From the NCBI GenBank assembly GCA_964464385.1, contig CAYXFZ010000035.1, forward strand, positions 1 through 23,546: a stretch of DNA of 23,546 nt, read 5' to 3'. A program made the translations under genes and the position numbers. Below are positions 6,849-15,426 of the stretch, one piece after another. Each line of letters opens with the position of its first letter. The stretch's first letter is position 1. The notes under the pieces were generated by a model. That model was not told the origin of the DNA and ran no database searches. It worked only from the letters and a program-made list of their open reading frames with translations. The stretch is from CAYXFZ01 sp964464385 (GTDB lineage: Bacteria; Planctomycetota; UBA1135).

Positions 6849-7307
6849 CTCAAAGCGTTCCTGCCCCGGCGGATCGCATAAATAAATCGTGCAAGCCATA
6901 AAATCTAAGTTGCCGCGAATCAAAATGTTTTTAGCGCCCTCTTCCGGGACTAAAAACTTTTGCTGGATGACAAATTGATCCTCTAGCCAATAACTCAGTT
7001 TGTCGCCCATCTTCTGTGGATTGCCGTCCGGCACGACGGGATTCCCCACCGCAAGGAGACCGCCGGCCTCTTGAATCTGCAAAGTAGTGGGATAACCACC
7101 CTTGTCCTTGGCACCGTAAAGGTGGTAGCCAAAATCCATGGAGACATGGATTTCCAAGGTCACTTCCTCGCCGGGGTTTGGGTTGGCAGGAAACCATTGC
7201 AACTCCATGTCAAAACGGCGGCCTTCCACGACCGTCGGCTCAACCACGGTTGGCGAAGCGCTCGAACATGCCGCAAACAACAAAAGGAGGGGCAGAAATG
7301 GCTTCAT
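6813..7307 (-). CDS. Lipoprotein with a DsbD N-terminal-like domain
   Basis: A 164-residue protein from ATG 7307. The frame stays open far upstream, but that extension would run into the divergent cytochrome gene and would bury the signal peptide. MKPFLPLLLLFAAC is a classic lipoprotein signal with the lipid-carrying Cys at 14. Residues about 31-155 resemble the immunoglobulin-like nDsbD domain: a GYHLYGAKDKGGYPTTLQI strand pair and a late CTIYLC pair (C139, C144) that could be the redox Cys pair that accepts electrons in DsbD. No transmembrane or thioredoxin domain of DsbD follows, so this is a stand-alone version. It may be a periplasmic thiol carrier or simply use the fold for binding. It starts 30 bases from the divergent DUF1549/DUF1553 cytochrome gene, whose haem attachment would need reduced thiols. 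Confidence 0.8.
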   Translation of the reverse strand: MKPFLPLLLLFAACSSASPTVVEPTVVEGRRFDMELQWFPANPNPGEEVTLEIHVSMDFGYHLYGAKDKGGYPTTLQIQEAGGLLAVGNPVVPDGNPQKMGDKLSYWLEDQFVIQQKFLVPEEGAKNILIRGNLDFMACTIYLCDPPGQERFELAPPHSEAEGL

Positions 7308-7337
7308 GGCTCCAGAGAGTAAGAAGTCGGGAGTATC

Positions 7338-9701
7338 TTGGGAGGGCTCGTGGCCACGTCCCCCCTGTTTTGTTTGTGGATTACAACCCTCACGCTTGCC
7401 AGCAATCTGGCCGCGCAAGGAACCCCACTGCCGCAGAATCCCGCATTCGAAGAGCCCACATTCAACCGCGACATTCGGCCCATTTTGGCCGACAAGTGCT
7501 TTGCCTGCCACGGACCCGACGGCGGCGCGCGCAAAGGAAAACTGCGCTTGGATCGCCGCGAAGACGCGCTGGCTGATCGTGGCGGATACGCAGCCATTTT
7601 GCCGGGGGACCTGGAAGAAAGCGAGTTGGTGTATCGGATTCAGGCCCATCCGGAAGATCGCATGCCACCTTCGGATTGGCGGAAGTCGCTAAGTCAAAAA
7701 GAAATTGAAACCCTTATTTCCTGGGTCTCGGTCGGCGCCAAGTATGAAGAGCACTGGTCCTTGGTGCCGCCCGTGCGCCCGGACTTGGGTCAGCACATCG
7801 CTTCCGCTGTGGACACCTTGCTCAACCGCAAATTGCAGGCCCAAGGTTTGACGCCGGCACCCCAGGCAGATCGAGCCACCTTGCTTCGGCGTTTGTCCTT
7901 CGATTTGATCGGCCTTCCCCCCACGCCAGCTGAACTGAAAATTTTTGTCGCCGATCAGAAAGACGGCGCCTGGGAACGACAAGTGGATCGCTTGTTGGCT
8001 TCGCCGCATTTCGGTGAACGTATGGCCATGGGCTGGCTGGACTTGGTGCGCTATGCCGACACCGTCGGCTATCACGGCGACCAAACCCACAACGTCAGTC
8101 CATATCGAGACTGGGTGATTTATGCCTTCAATGAAAATATGCCCTTTGATGAGTTCACACGCATGCAGTTGGCCGGCGACATTTTGGAGGGTGCCGGCGA
8201 CGATGGCCTGATCGCTTCTTGCTACAACCGATTGTTGCAGTCATCCCACGAGGGCGGCGTGCAACTCAAGGAGTACGCCGCGATTTACAGCGCTGACCGG
8301 GTGAGAAACTTCGGCAGTGTTTGGTTGGGCTTGACTGTGGGGTGCGCACAATGCCACGACCACAAATTTGACCCCATTGAACAACGCGATTTTTATCAAA
8401 TCGCGGCGTTTTTCGCCGACATTGACGACCGTGGTCATCTGCGTAAGGATTCGGGCCGCAACACCAATCCAACCCCCCGAGAACCCGAAGTAGATGTTCT
8501 CTCACCCCTCGACCGCCAAGAAGTGCTTCGTTTGGAAACCATGTTGGCGGAATTACCAGAAGGCGAAAGCGCAGAACGTAGCTTTTTGGAATCCCGCAAG
8601 GCCGCCATCCAACCGCGCCGCGTCATGGTTTCGAATTCGACTACACCACGCGAGGTGAGGGTCTTGAATCGTGGGGATTGGATGGATGAAAGCGGCGAGG
8701 TGGTCGAGCCCGCCGTCTTGTCCGCCCTGAAACAACTCCAAACCAGCGAAACACGCGCTTCCCGAGAAGACTTGGCCAACTGGTTGATGGAACCCGACCA
8801 GCCATTGACGGCCCGAGTCTTCGTCAACCGCTTGTGGCGCCAATTTTTCGGACGTGGCTTGTCACGCATTTTGGACAACCTAGGTAGCCAGGGCGCCTGG
8901 CCGGACCATCCCGAGCTCTTGGATTGGCTGGCGGTAGAGTTTCGAGAAAGTGGTTGGGACAACAAACACATGGTGCGCTTGATCGTGACCTCTGAGGCCT
9001 ACCAAAGGAGTTCAACGCCCACGGCAAAGTCGTTGGAATTGGATCCCGACAACATTCACTTTGGCCGACAAAACCGTTGGCGCCTCGAAGCGGAGCTCAT
9101 TCGGGATCAGGCCTTGGCCGTGAGCGGTTTGCTGGTCTCGCGCATAGGCGGTACAAGTGGCCTCCCCTATCAACCTGTCGGCTATTACGAACATTTGAAT
9201 TTTCCGAAGCGGAAATACAAGGCCGCAAATGGCGAGCAACAATATCGCCGTGGTGTGTACACCCATTGGCAACGCACCTTTTTGCACCCGGCGATGCTCG
9301 CCTTCGATGCACCGACGCGAGAAGAGTGCTCCGCAGAGCGACCCATTTCCAATACGCCTGCGGCGGCGCTAGCGCTTCTGAACGACCCCTCCTTTGTGGA
9401 AGCTGCGCGCGCCTTTGCCCAGCGCGCCCTCTTGGAAGGTGGCACGACAGACTTTGCGCGCCTGGAGTGGATTATGAAAAATGCGCTTGGCAGAACCGCT
9501 GATAAAAAGGAATGCTCCCTCCTTAAAAACTTGTTGGCCGAGCACCGCCGCCAATACCAAAACGATCCACAAGGAGTGGAGGCACTTCTTGCCGTCGGCG
9601 ATTTCGAGCACGACCCCTTGCTCAAGCCCGATGAAATCGCTGCGTGGACCTCGGTCACCCGCACGGTCCTGAACTTGCACGAATCCATCAGCCGCTTGTA
9701 A
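7338..9701 (+). CDS. Planctomycete cytochrome c protein with DUF1549 and DUF1553 domains
   Basis: A protein of 787 residues from TTG 7338. GTG 7350 is also plausible, since it has GGAGG four bases upstream; both starts give a signal peptide ending near ASNLAAQ. Domain order is as follows. PSCyt1 spans about 40-110, with the haem motif CFACH at 54-58 and MPPSDW near 107. DUF1549 spans about 135-360 and includes LSFDLIGLPPTP and a second haem-like motif CAQCH at 336-340, followed by DHKFDP. DUF1553 spans about 474-745 and begins at LANWLMEPDQPLTARVF. The family is periplasmic or surface-bound and abundant in planctomycetes, usually beside DUF1501 and often near sulfatases; its reaction is unknown. 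The stop codon overlaps the start of the DUF1501 gene (TAATG), so the two are translationally coupled. Confidence 0.95.
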   Translation: MGGLVATSPLFCLWITTLTLASNLAAQGTPLPQNPAFEEPTFNRDIRPILADKCFACHGPDGGARKGKLRLDRREDALADRGGYAAILPGDLEESELVYRIQAHPEDRMPPSDWRKSLSQKEIETLISWVSVGAKYEEHWSLVPPVRPDLGQHIASAVDTLLNRKLQAQGLTPAPQADRATLLRRLSFDLIGLPPTPAELKIFVADQKDGAWERQVDRLLASPHFGERMAMGWLDLVRYADTVGYHGDQTHNVSPYRDWVIYAFNENMPFDEFTRMQLAGDILEGAGDDGLIASCYNRLLQSSHEGGVQLKEYAAIYSADRVRNFGSVWLGLTVGCAQCHDHKFDPIEQRDFYQIAAFFADIDDRGHLRKDSGRNTNPTPREPEVDVLSPLDRQEVLRLETMLAELPEGESAERSFLESRKAAIQPRRVMVSNSTTPREVRVLNRGDWMDESGEVVEPAVLSALKQLQTSETRASREDLANWLMEPDQPLTARVFVNRLWRQFFGRGLSRILDNLGSQGAWPDHPELLDWLAVEFRESGWDNKHMVRLIVTSEAYQRSSTPTAKSLELDPDNIHFGRQNRWRLEAELIRDQALAVSGLLVSRIGGTSGLPYQPVGYYEHLNFPKRKYKAANGEQQYRRGVYTHWQRTFLHPAMLAFDAPTREECSAERPISNTPAAALALLNDPSFVEAARAFAQRALLEGGTTDFARLEWIMKNALGRTADKKECSLLKNLLAEHRRQYQNDPQGVEALLAVGDFEHDPLLKPDEIAAWTSVTRTVLNLHESISRL

Positions 9702-11143
9702 TGCCTGACTGCCGACCGAATCCTGGCCTAACTCGGCGCAACTTCCTGCTTCACAGTGGTTTTGGAATTGGCGCAGTTGCATTTGCTCCACTGGTAGGAA
9801 ATCCAGGATGGGATGCTTCTTGCTTGCAAGATCCCGGTCTTTTTCCTGGTGTCCTGGGATTCCCCAACCATACGCCTCGCGTCAAGCGCGTCATTTTTTT
9901 GAGCATGGCGGGAGGACCCTCCCATCTCGAAAGTTTCGACTTCAAACCCAAGCTTGCCGAAATGGACGGCCAGCCCATGCCGGCCTCCTTCACGGATGGC
10001 CAGCCTATTGCCCAACTTCAGGGGAAGCAACTCAATGTGTTGGGCCCGCAATTTTCCTTTCAACGCCACGGGGAAAGCGGCCTGGAAATTTCCGACGCTT
10101 TCCCATGGACGGCAAAATTGGCGGACAAAATTTGCGTGCTCAAGGGCATGCATACCGAACAGATCAACCACGACCCGGCCCACACCTTCATGAATACCGG
10201 TGTCGCTATTTCCGGCCGACCCAGCATGGGGTCTTGGGTCAACTATGCCCTCGGTAGTGAGTCTTCCGACCTACCGGGATTTGTGGTGATGACTTCCGTC
10301 GGTGGCCGAGACCCGCAACCCGTCAACAGCCGCCAATGGAACAATGGTTTTCTGCCGAGCCGTTTTCAAGGCGTGCCCTTTCAAAGCCAAGGGGATCCCG
10401 TCCATTACGTGAAGTCCCCCGCCGGCATCACGGCAGAGCGACAGCGCGAAACTTTGGACGCGATTGCCGCCCTCAACCAGATTCGGGATCGCGAATTGCA
10501 GGACCCGGAATTGACGGCCCGTATCGCGCAATACGAAATGGCCTTCCGCATGCAGACCAGCGTGCCGGAACTGGCTGACTTTTCCAACGAGTCTCAAGAA
10601 GTGCTCGACATGTACGGCACGCAGGGAGCCGACGGGAGTTACGCCGCCAACTGCCTCATGGCCCGCCGCCTCGCCGAGCGCGGCGTCCGCTTCATCCACC
10701 TTTATCATCGCGGTTGGGATCATCACGACGGATTGCAAAAGTTCACCAACATCTGCGCTGGCCTCACCGACAGACCGACCTGGGCCTTGGTTACGGACTT
10801 GGAAAGACTCGGCCTCTTGGAGGACACGCTTGTGGTCTGGGGGGGCGAGTTTGGGCGCACACCCATGTCTCAGAGCCCTGGGGATTCCCCGGGTCGGGAT
10901 CACCACATGCGCGGTTTTTCCATGTGGCTGGCTGGCGGCGGCATTCGAGGCGGCATGACACATGGCGCAACCGATGAATTGGGCTATCACGCAGTAGAAA
11001 ACGTCACCCATGTGCACGATTTACACGCCACCATGCTGCACTTGCTGGGCATTGACCACACCAAATTGACAATCCGCGCCAAGGGCCGCGATTTCCGCCT
11101 CACCGATGTCAGCGGCGAGGTGATCCATCCGATCCTGGCCTAG
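9701..11143 (+). CDS. DUF1501 family protein (Tat-exported, sulfatase fold)
   Basis: A protein of 480 residues. ATG 9701 shares a base with the upstream TAA stop. The open frame extends 19 codons further upstream, but those residues lie inside the previous gene and would displace the Tat signal. TRRNFLLHSG at 11-20 plus the following hydrophobic run is a twin-arginine signal. The body contains MAGGPSHLESFDFKP and GMHTEQINHDPAH, and later GGEFGRTPMSQ near 382 followed by GRDHHMRGFSMW and VHDLHATMLHLLGIDH. These are the hallmark blocks of DUF1501, a member of the alkaline phosphatase/sulfatase superfamily. Tat export implies folding, and perhaps metal loading, in the cytoplasm. It is a paralogue of the fragment at the left edge and forms an operon with the DUF1549/DUF1553 cytochrome and the following hydrolase. 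Confidence 0.95.
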   Translation: MPDCRPNPGLTRRNFLLHSGFGIGAVAFAPLVGNPGWDASCLQDPGLFPGVLGFPNHTPRVKRVIFLSMAGGPSHLESFDFKPKLAEMDGQPMPASFTDGQPIAQLQGKQLNVLGPQFSFQRHGESGLEISDAFPWTAKLADKICVLKGMHTEQINHDPAHTFMNTGVAISGRPSMGSWVNYALGSESSDLPGFVVMTSVGGRDPQPVNSRQWNNGFLPSRFQGVPFQSQGDPVHYVKSPAGITAERQRETLDAIAALNQIRDRELQDPELTARIAQYEMAFRMQTSVPELADFSNESQEVLDMYGTQGADGSYAANCLMARRLAERGVRFIHLYHRGWDHHDGLQKFTNICAGLTDRPTWALVTDLERLGLLEDTLVVWGGEFGRTPMSQSPGDSPGRDHHMRGFSMWLAGGGIRGGMTHGATDELGYHAVENVTHVHDLHATMLHLLGIDHTKLTIRAKGRDFRLTDVSGEVIHPILA

Positions 11144-11152
11144 AATGGGCCT

Positions 11153-12295
11153 GTGCCTCGCCTGATTCTTCTCATCGCCATGGTGTTGGCTTGCGGTTGT
11201 GCTGCACCGGAGCTTCGCATTGGCCATGCCCAAAGCCAGCAAGAAGCGCGGGCGGAATTGACGGCCTTCGCCAAGACCTACGCAAACTTAGACGAGTGGA
11301 AAGGGCGCCGCGAGCGGGTGGGCCGAGGAATTCGGCAAGGCGCCAAACTGACGACGCTCCCGGAGCGCACTCCACTGCAAGCGCAATTCTTCCAAAGACG
11401 AATTTATGAAGGTTATCAAGTCGAGGATGTAGCCTTTCAAAGCAGTCCCGGTTTCTATGTCACCGGGACTTTGTATCGGCCCACAAAAAAATATCCGAGT
11501 CTCGCTGGAATCTTATCGCCCCATGGCCACGATGGTCGCTTTCATCCCAATCGTCAGGCTCGCTGCGCGGTTCTTGCCCGCATGGGGGCAGCGGTTTTCC
11601 ACTACGACATGGTGGGCTATGGCGACTCCAAAGAAGCGGGTTGGAGTCACCGCGAAACCCCTGAAGTGCTTCGCCTGCAAACCTGGAACAGCATGCGTGC
11701 GTTGGATTTTCTGCTGGGTCTTCCCGGGGTGGATCCAGATCGCATGGGCATGACCGGATGTTCGGGCGGAGGCACGCAAACCTTCTTGCTCGCTGCTCTA
11801 GATGATCGGATTCAAGTTTCGGTGCCGGTCTGTCAAGTCTCGGCTCATTTTTTCGGAGGCTGCGTCTGCGAAAGTTCCATGCCCATCCACTGGAGCTGGA
11901 AACACAAGACCAACAACGCGGAAATTGCCGCTTTGTTTGCGCCGAAGCCTCTCCTCTTGATTTCCAACGGCGGAGATTGGACCCTCAACACCCCCGAAGT
12001 GGAGTTTCCGTATGTTCGCTCGATCTATGCGCTCTATGGCGCCACCGATCGAGTGGCCAACGCACATTTCCCGCTAGAACAGCACGATTACGGCCCATCC
12101 AAGCGGCAGGCCGCCTATCTGTTCTTGGCCAAACACCTCGCCCTGGACATCCTCCCTCTGCTTGGGGAACAGGGCTTGGTGGATGAGTCCTTCTTCGTCA
12201 CCGAGTCTTACGAGGATCTCTTAGTTTTCCCGAAGGGTGGGCCGTATCCGTCGGATGCGGTTGCCCCCAATACACCCTTACCGCCCTCGTATTAA
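11153..12295 (+). CDS. Secreted alpha/beta hydrolase, acetyl-xylan-esterase-like
   Basis: A protein of 380 residues from GTG 11153, nine bases after the DUF1501 stop. The N-terminus (PRLILLIAMVLACGC) is an export signal; the Cys residues suggest a lipoprotein, although the lipobox is imperfect. The catalytic triad can be read as S204 in GCSGGG (202-207), D275 in SNGGDWTLNTP and H311 in LEQHDYGPSKR. SPHGHDGRFHPNRQARCA near residue 122 is in the position of the oxyanion-hole segment, and the order of blocks fits the large planctomycete esterases related to AXE1/dienelactone hydrolase. A deacylating role on polysaccharide or a plant- or algae-derived ester is likely; the substrate is not known. 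It closes the 7338-12295 operon, and its stop overlaps the stop of the convergent SGNH gene by four bases. Confidence 0.9.
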   Translation: MPRLILLIAMVLACGCAAPELRIGHAQSQQEARAELTAFAKTYANLDEWKGRRERVGRGIRQGAKLTTLPERTPLQAQFFQRRIYEGYQVEDVAFQSSPGFYVTGTLYRPTKKYPSLAGILSPHGHDGRFHPNRQARCAVLARMGAAVFHYDMVGYGDSKEAGWSHRETPEVLRLQTWNSMRALDFLLGLPGVDPDRMGMTGCSGGGTQTFLLAALDDRIQVSVPVCQVSAHFFGGCVCESSMPIHWSWKHKTNNAEIAALFAPKPLLLISNGGDWTLNTPEVEFPYVRSIYALYGATDRVANAHFPLEQHDYGPSKRQAAYLFLAKHLALDILPLLGEQGLVDESFFVTESYEDLLVFPKGGPYPSDAVAPNTPLPPSY

Positions 12296-12990
12296 TTGGG
12301 GTCTTCACAGACCGCGGCTGCGCGAATCGCCGCCGCAACCTGAATGCCCAAGAGCCTGGATCCTTCCGGCGTGAAGTGCACATTGACCGGTTTTTGTATT
12401 TCAGCCAAGCGCGGCAGGGCGAAAGCGTAAAGATCATGAACTTGAATTCCGAGGTTCTCCATGACCGAGCGGGCAATGGCGTTGTAAGTCTCGACTTCTT
12501 CTGGAACACGCAACGGCACCACCTTGCCCTCGGGCACGGGGGTGGTCGTTGAAAAAATGAGCCTGGCCCCTGTTCGTTGCAATTTCTCGGCGATGAAGCG
12601 AAGTTGTTTTTCATAGATTTCCGGGTCAGCTTGATGCGGATCCTCGGAATTGTTGGAATTTTTTCTCGTTTTTGGATCCACCCGCTTGATGTCGTGGAGG
12701 CCAAAGTTGAAGTGAATCAAGTCCCAAGCGCCCCCGTCCAGGGCCAACCAGCGGTCTATGGCACCCACACCCTTGGTGGTCCCGGCGCAATTTTCGGCTT
12801 TCTTGTCATCGCTGAGCGTTGGCCGCACGACATGGGCAAACTCCTGCAAGGACTCGCACACCGCAGCGTGATAACCGATCGAGATGGAATCTCCGAGAAG
12901 CAGAACTCGCCAAGGAGTCTCCAATGTTTTGCTGGGGGCGGCGCATGCGCTCAGGCAAAGCAAAGAAAGCAAGACGGGCACGGTTCGCAT
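12292..12990 (-). CDS. SGNH/GDSL-family hydrolase, lipoprotein
   Basis: A protein of 232 residues from ATG 12990. The frame is open for another 35 codons upstream, but that would cover the start of the divergent gene at 13040 and place the signal peptide internally. MRTVPVLLSLLCLSAC is a good lipoprotein signal with C16. VLLLGDSISIGY gives the block I nucleophile S35. The block III region reads HFNFGLHDIK instead of the standard GxND, a variant I associate with a subgroup of these enzymes. Block V is VHFTPEGSRLL with H205, but the position three residues before that His is Val instead of Asp, so the usual Asp of the triad is not at its normal place. The protein is probably an outer-surface esterase acting on acetylated carbohydrate. 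It shares its terminal bases with the alpha/beta hydrolase gene. Confidence 0.88.
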   Translation of the reverse strand: MRTVPVLLSLLCLSACAAPSKTLETPWRVLLLGDSISIGYHAAVCESLQEFAHVVRPTLSDDKKAENCAGTTKGVGAIDRWLALDGGAWDLIHFNFGLHDIKRVDPKTRKNSNNSEDPHQADPEIYEKQLRFIAEKLQRTGARLIFSTTTPVPEGKVVPLRVPEEVETYNAIARSVMENLGIQVHDLYAFALPRLAEIQKPVNVHFTPEGSRLLGIQVAAAIRAAAVCEDPN

Positions 12991-13039
12991 GATGCAAGCC
13001 AGAGTACCGTAAGCGCATGTTGAACGACCTCCTTGGATC

Positions 13040-13684
13040 ATGAAACTCCTCTTCCTCCTGCTCACACCCTTCTGGTTGGGATGCGCTAGCTCCAAGTGGC
13101 AGCTTGCTTATGAACAAGAGTTTCGATCCCAGGCTTGCCTGGAAGACTTCCAATTTTCGGATCCTGACATTTGGCATTGGGCCGACGATTTTGGGGGGAT
13201 GATGTACTTCACCGAGGGCTCCAACTTCAAACCGCCACATCGTTCGCCACTCACCTACGGCTTGATCCAGGATCTTCAGGTGGATGCTTTCGTGCTCGAG
13301 GCGGAAGTGCAACAAAGCGGCCGTAACTACAGCCATCGAGACCTCTGCCTATTTTTTGCTTTCGAATCCCCGGCCAAATACGGCTATGTCCACATCGCAA
13401 CCCAACCTGATCCGCACGCCCACAACATCTTCCTGGTCAACCACGCGCCACGGATCGCCACCGCACCCGTGGGCGAGCAAGGCGTGGATTGGGGCAAGGG
13501 TTGGCATCTTTTGCGTATGGAGCGTCTCCAACCGGGCGGGCCGGTGGATGTCTACTTGGATGGAAAGCTCATCCTGCACACGGAAAACCTGGAATTTGGC
13601 GTCGGCCAGTTGGGCTTTGGCTCCTTCGACGATTCCGGCCGCATTCGCAGCCTGAAAATCTGGGTGCCGACTACCAATCCTTGA
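13040..13684 (+). CDS. Lipoprotein with a LamG/concanavalin-like fold
   Basis: A protein of 214 residues from ATG 13040. MKLLFLLLTPFWLGC is a lipoprotein-type signal. The rest is a single beta-rich domain containing YSHRDLCLFFAFESP (about 98-112), YVHIATQPDPHAHNIFLVN, a GWHLLRMERL strand, VDVYLDGKLI and GQLGFGSFDDSG. This order matches conserved planctomycete proteins related to DUF1080 (3-keto-disaccharide hydrolase-like) and laminin G domains, which bind or cleave sugars. No catalytic residues can be assigned, so a binding or structural role is as likely as hydrolysis. It starts 49 bases from the divergent SGNH gene, and its last 14 bases overlap the convergent cupin-DUF6807 gene. Its context among carbohydrate genes supports a role in glycan handling. 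Confidence 0.83.
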   Translation: MKLLFLLLTPFWLGCASSKWQLAYEQEFRSQACLEDFQFSDPDIWHWADDFGGMMYFTEGSNFKPPHRSPLTYGLIQDLQVDAFVLEAEVQQSGRNYSHRDLCLFFAFESPAKYGYVHIATQPDPHAHNIFLVNHAPRIATAPVGEQGVDWGKGWHLLRMERLQPGGPVDVYLDGKLILHTENLEFGVGQLGFGSFDDSGRIRSLKIWVPTTNP

Positions 13685-15413
13685 GCAAGGCGGCCACCTC
13701 TTCGTCGCTGGGGTGGCGCGAAAACAAAAGCACGCGGTAACGAAAGCGAATGGATTCGCCGGCGGCAAGGGCGAGATCACCACTACCCTTGGGCTGTCTT
13801 TCAAAGAAAGAAACACCGAATGGATTCGCGGCCAGCAAGCCATAGGTGCGAGCATGCCAGTGAGTCGGGGAGCGGGGGTTTTCACTGTGGTCCGCCAGCA
13901 CCACTGCAGCGGCTTGGCCGTTCACCTTGCCACGTGCTTGAATCCAGCGCGATCGCTTGCCCCATACGTTTTTACCTGTCCGTTCCTCGCTGTCCAACAA
14001 AGTACCGCCGGCGTCCGCCACCAACCCTTGAGCCACGCGGAGAGCAAAACTACCCTCTTTGGTGTCACCAAACACGACCGGCTCTTCCTTGGCCTGCAGG
14101 GTGAGATCAAAATCCAGACCGCGCACATCGCTCCTGACAAAGGCAGTGTGGACACGGTGATCCACCACAACCACATCGCCGCGCTGGTCCAGCCACGCAT
14201 TTTCGGTAGTCCAAGAGCCCCTGTTTTGGCCTGAGGCCAGTTCGCCCCGCCGCATTTCTACCGTCAGGTTCTTGTCGTGCCAAAAATCCAGACCGTTGAC
14301 CTGGCCATGGGCATACCAAAGACCTTGGTGATGCGAATGGTCGCGACGCTCGCCATCGATTTCCGTTCGCGGAAAACCGCGCGTCAGAGCATGACCAGAT
14401 GAGTTGCGGAGCGGCCAAAGATCGGGGTGTCGGAGATCGGCGCGAAGGGTGGTGAAGGGCTTGCCGCCGATGGTGACTTGGATACCACCTCCGGGAACGG
14501 GATCCACACTCACGAAGTTTGGCCCGCGGTGAAAGGGCAGGGCCTCCATGCCCTGCAACTGCAATCGCTCGTTAATGGCTTCGAGTTCGCCATCCACCGA
14601 GATTTCGGCGCCGGGGACAAAGCCAGGGGTGGTGATGACTTGCACTACCGCGCCTCCCATCCCGCGGTGCACCGTACCGCGCGGCAAATAAATAAAATCG
14701 CCGACGTGCAAGGGAATTTCGCGCAACAATCCAGCCACTTGTTTTTTCGTGACGGATTCCGGCGCCAACAGTCTTTCCAACTTTTCACTGACCAAGAGAC
14801 GCGCCCCGGGCGGCGCCTCCTGCACCAGGTAAAACTCGTCGAAGCCGCCCTTTCGCGGATGGTAGTGCGTGAACGAATCGTGAATGCGCACCCGATGAGC
14901 ATTGATTTGTCGAGAGAGGTAGGGACCGTTCTTCCCCTGCCAAGTCAACAAGATGCGCCGATAGGCGTCACCCTCGGTAGCGCATCCTCCGGGCTGATCG
15001 GTGATGTTGGCATCCCAGTCCGGACGGATCACAGGCGGCGGACTTTGTGCCAAAGGTTGGGGTAAGGCAAAGACCAACAAGCCAGCCGGTGGATCCAGTT
15101 GCAATGTTTCGCCCGCTTGCAAACAGAACAAATCCCCGACGGTGTACTCGGATTTCCCACTCGAATGCACGCCAATTCCAGCCCCCCGCTGGACAAAGGC
15201 CACCGAAGGACGCGCGGCGCGAACTACCGACGCCAGCGGCAACCAAGTCAAGCCATAGCCGGGATTGGCCCGCTCGAATTGCTCTTGCAAGGAGGCAAAT
15301 CCGCGAGATTGTTCCCCCAAGTGAGCCAACTGCACCTCCGGCCCCACCTGCTCCGCCTGACACCCCGCCAAGGGAGAGATTGCCAGCAACACGGGGAACA
15401 CCGGGTGGAACAT
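13671..15413 (-). CDS. Lipoprotein fusing cupin domains to a DUF6807 (PmoA-like) domain
   Basis: A protein of 580 residues from ATG 15413. The frame is open to 15608, but that would overlap the divergent oxidoreductase gene. MFHPVFPVLLAISPLAGC is a lipoprotein signal with C18. Residues about 70-120 form a first cupin-like barrel half (GIGVHSSGKSEYTVGDLFCL). Residues about 173-265 form a second, with likely metal ligands H183, H185, E193 and H249 (FTHYHPRKGG, LPRGTVH). Residues about 312-578 match DUF6807, also called PmoA family: PLRNSSGHALTRGFPRTEIDG and DHSHHQGLWYAH (358-369), ending in FRYRVLLFSRHP. The DUF6807 family is common beside Gfo/Idh/MocA oxidoreductases and sugar-catabolic genes; its reaction is unknown. 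The cupin part suggests a metal- and sugar-binding module. It is divergent from the Gfo/Idh gene, with only 13 bases between starts. Confidence 0.87.
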   Translation of the reverse strand: MFHPVFPVLLAISPLAGCQAEQVGPEVQLAHLGEQSRGFASLQEQFERANPGYGLTWLPLASVVRAARPSVAFVQRGAGIGVHSSGKSEYTVGDLFCLQAGETLQLDPPAGLLVFALPQPLAQSPPPVIRPDWDANITDQPGGCATEGDAYRRILLTWQGKNGPYLSRQINAHRVRIHDSFTHYHPRKGGFDEFYLVQEAPPGARLLVSEKLERLLAPESVTKKQVAGLLREIPLHVGDFIYLPRGTVHRGMGGAVVQVITTPGFVPGAEISVDGELEAINERLQLQGMEALPFHRGPNFVSVDPVPGGGIQVTIGGKPFTTLRADLRHPDLWPLRNSSGHALTRGFPRTEIDGERRDHSHHQGLWYAHGQVNGLDFWHDKNLTVEMRRGELASGQNRGSWTTENAWLDQRGDVVVVDHRVHTAFVRSDVRGLDFDLTLQAKEEPVVFGDTKEGSFALRVAQGLVADAGGTLLDSEERTGKNVWGKRSRWIQARGKVNGQAAAVVLADHSENPRSPTHWHARTYGLLAANPFGVSFFERQPKGSGDLALAAGESIRFRYRVLLFSRHPSDEEVAALLKDW

Positions 15414-15426
15414 CGCCCTAGGATAG

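Noticed and set aside
13096..13336. Further upstream open frame on the minus strand beyond the SGNH gene
   Set aside because: It would cover the divergent lipoprotein gene and shows no signal peptide or motif of its own.
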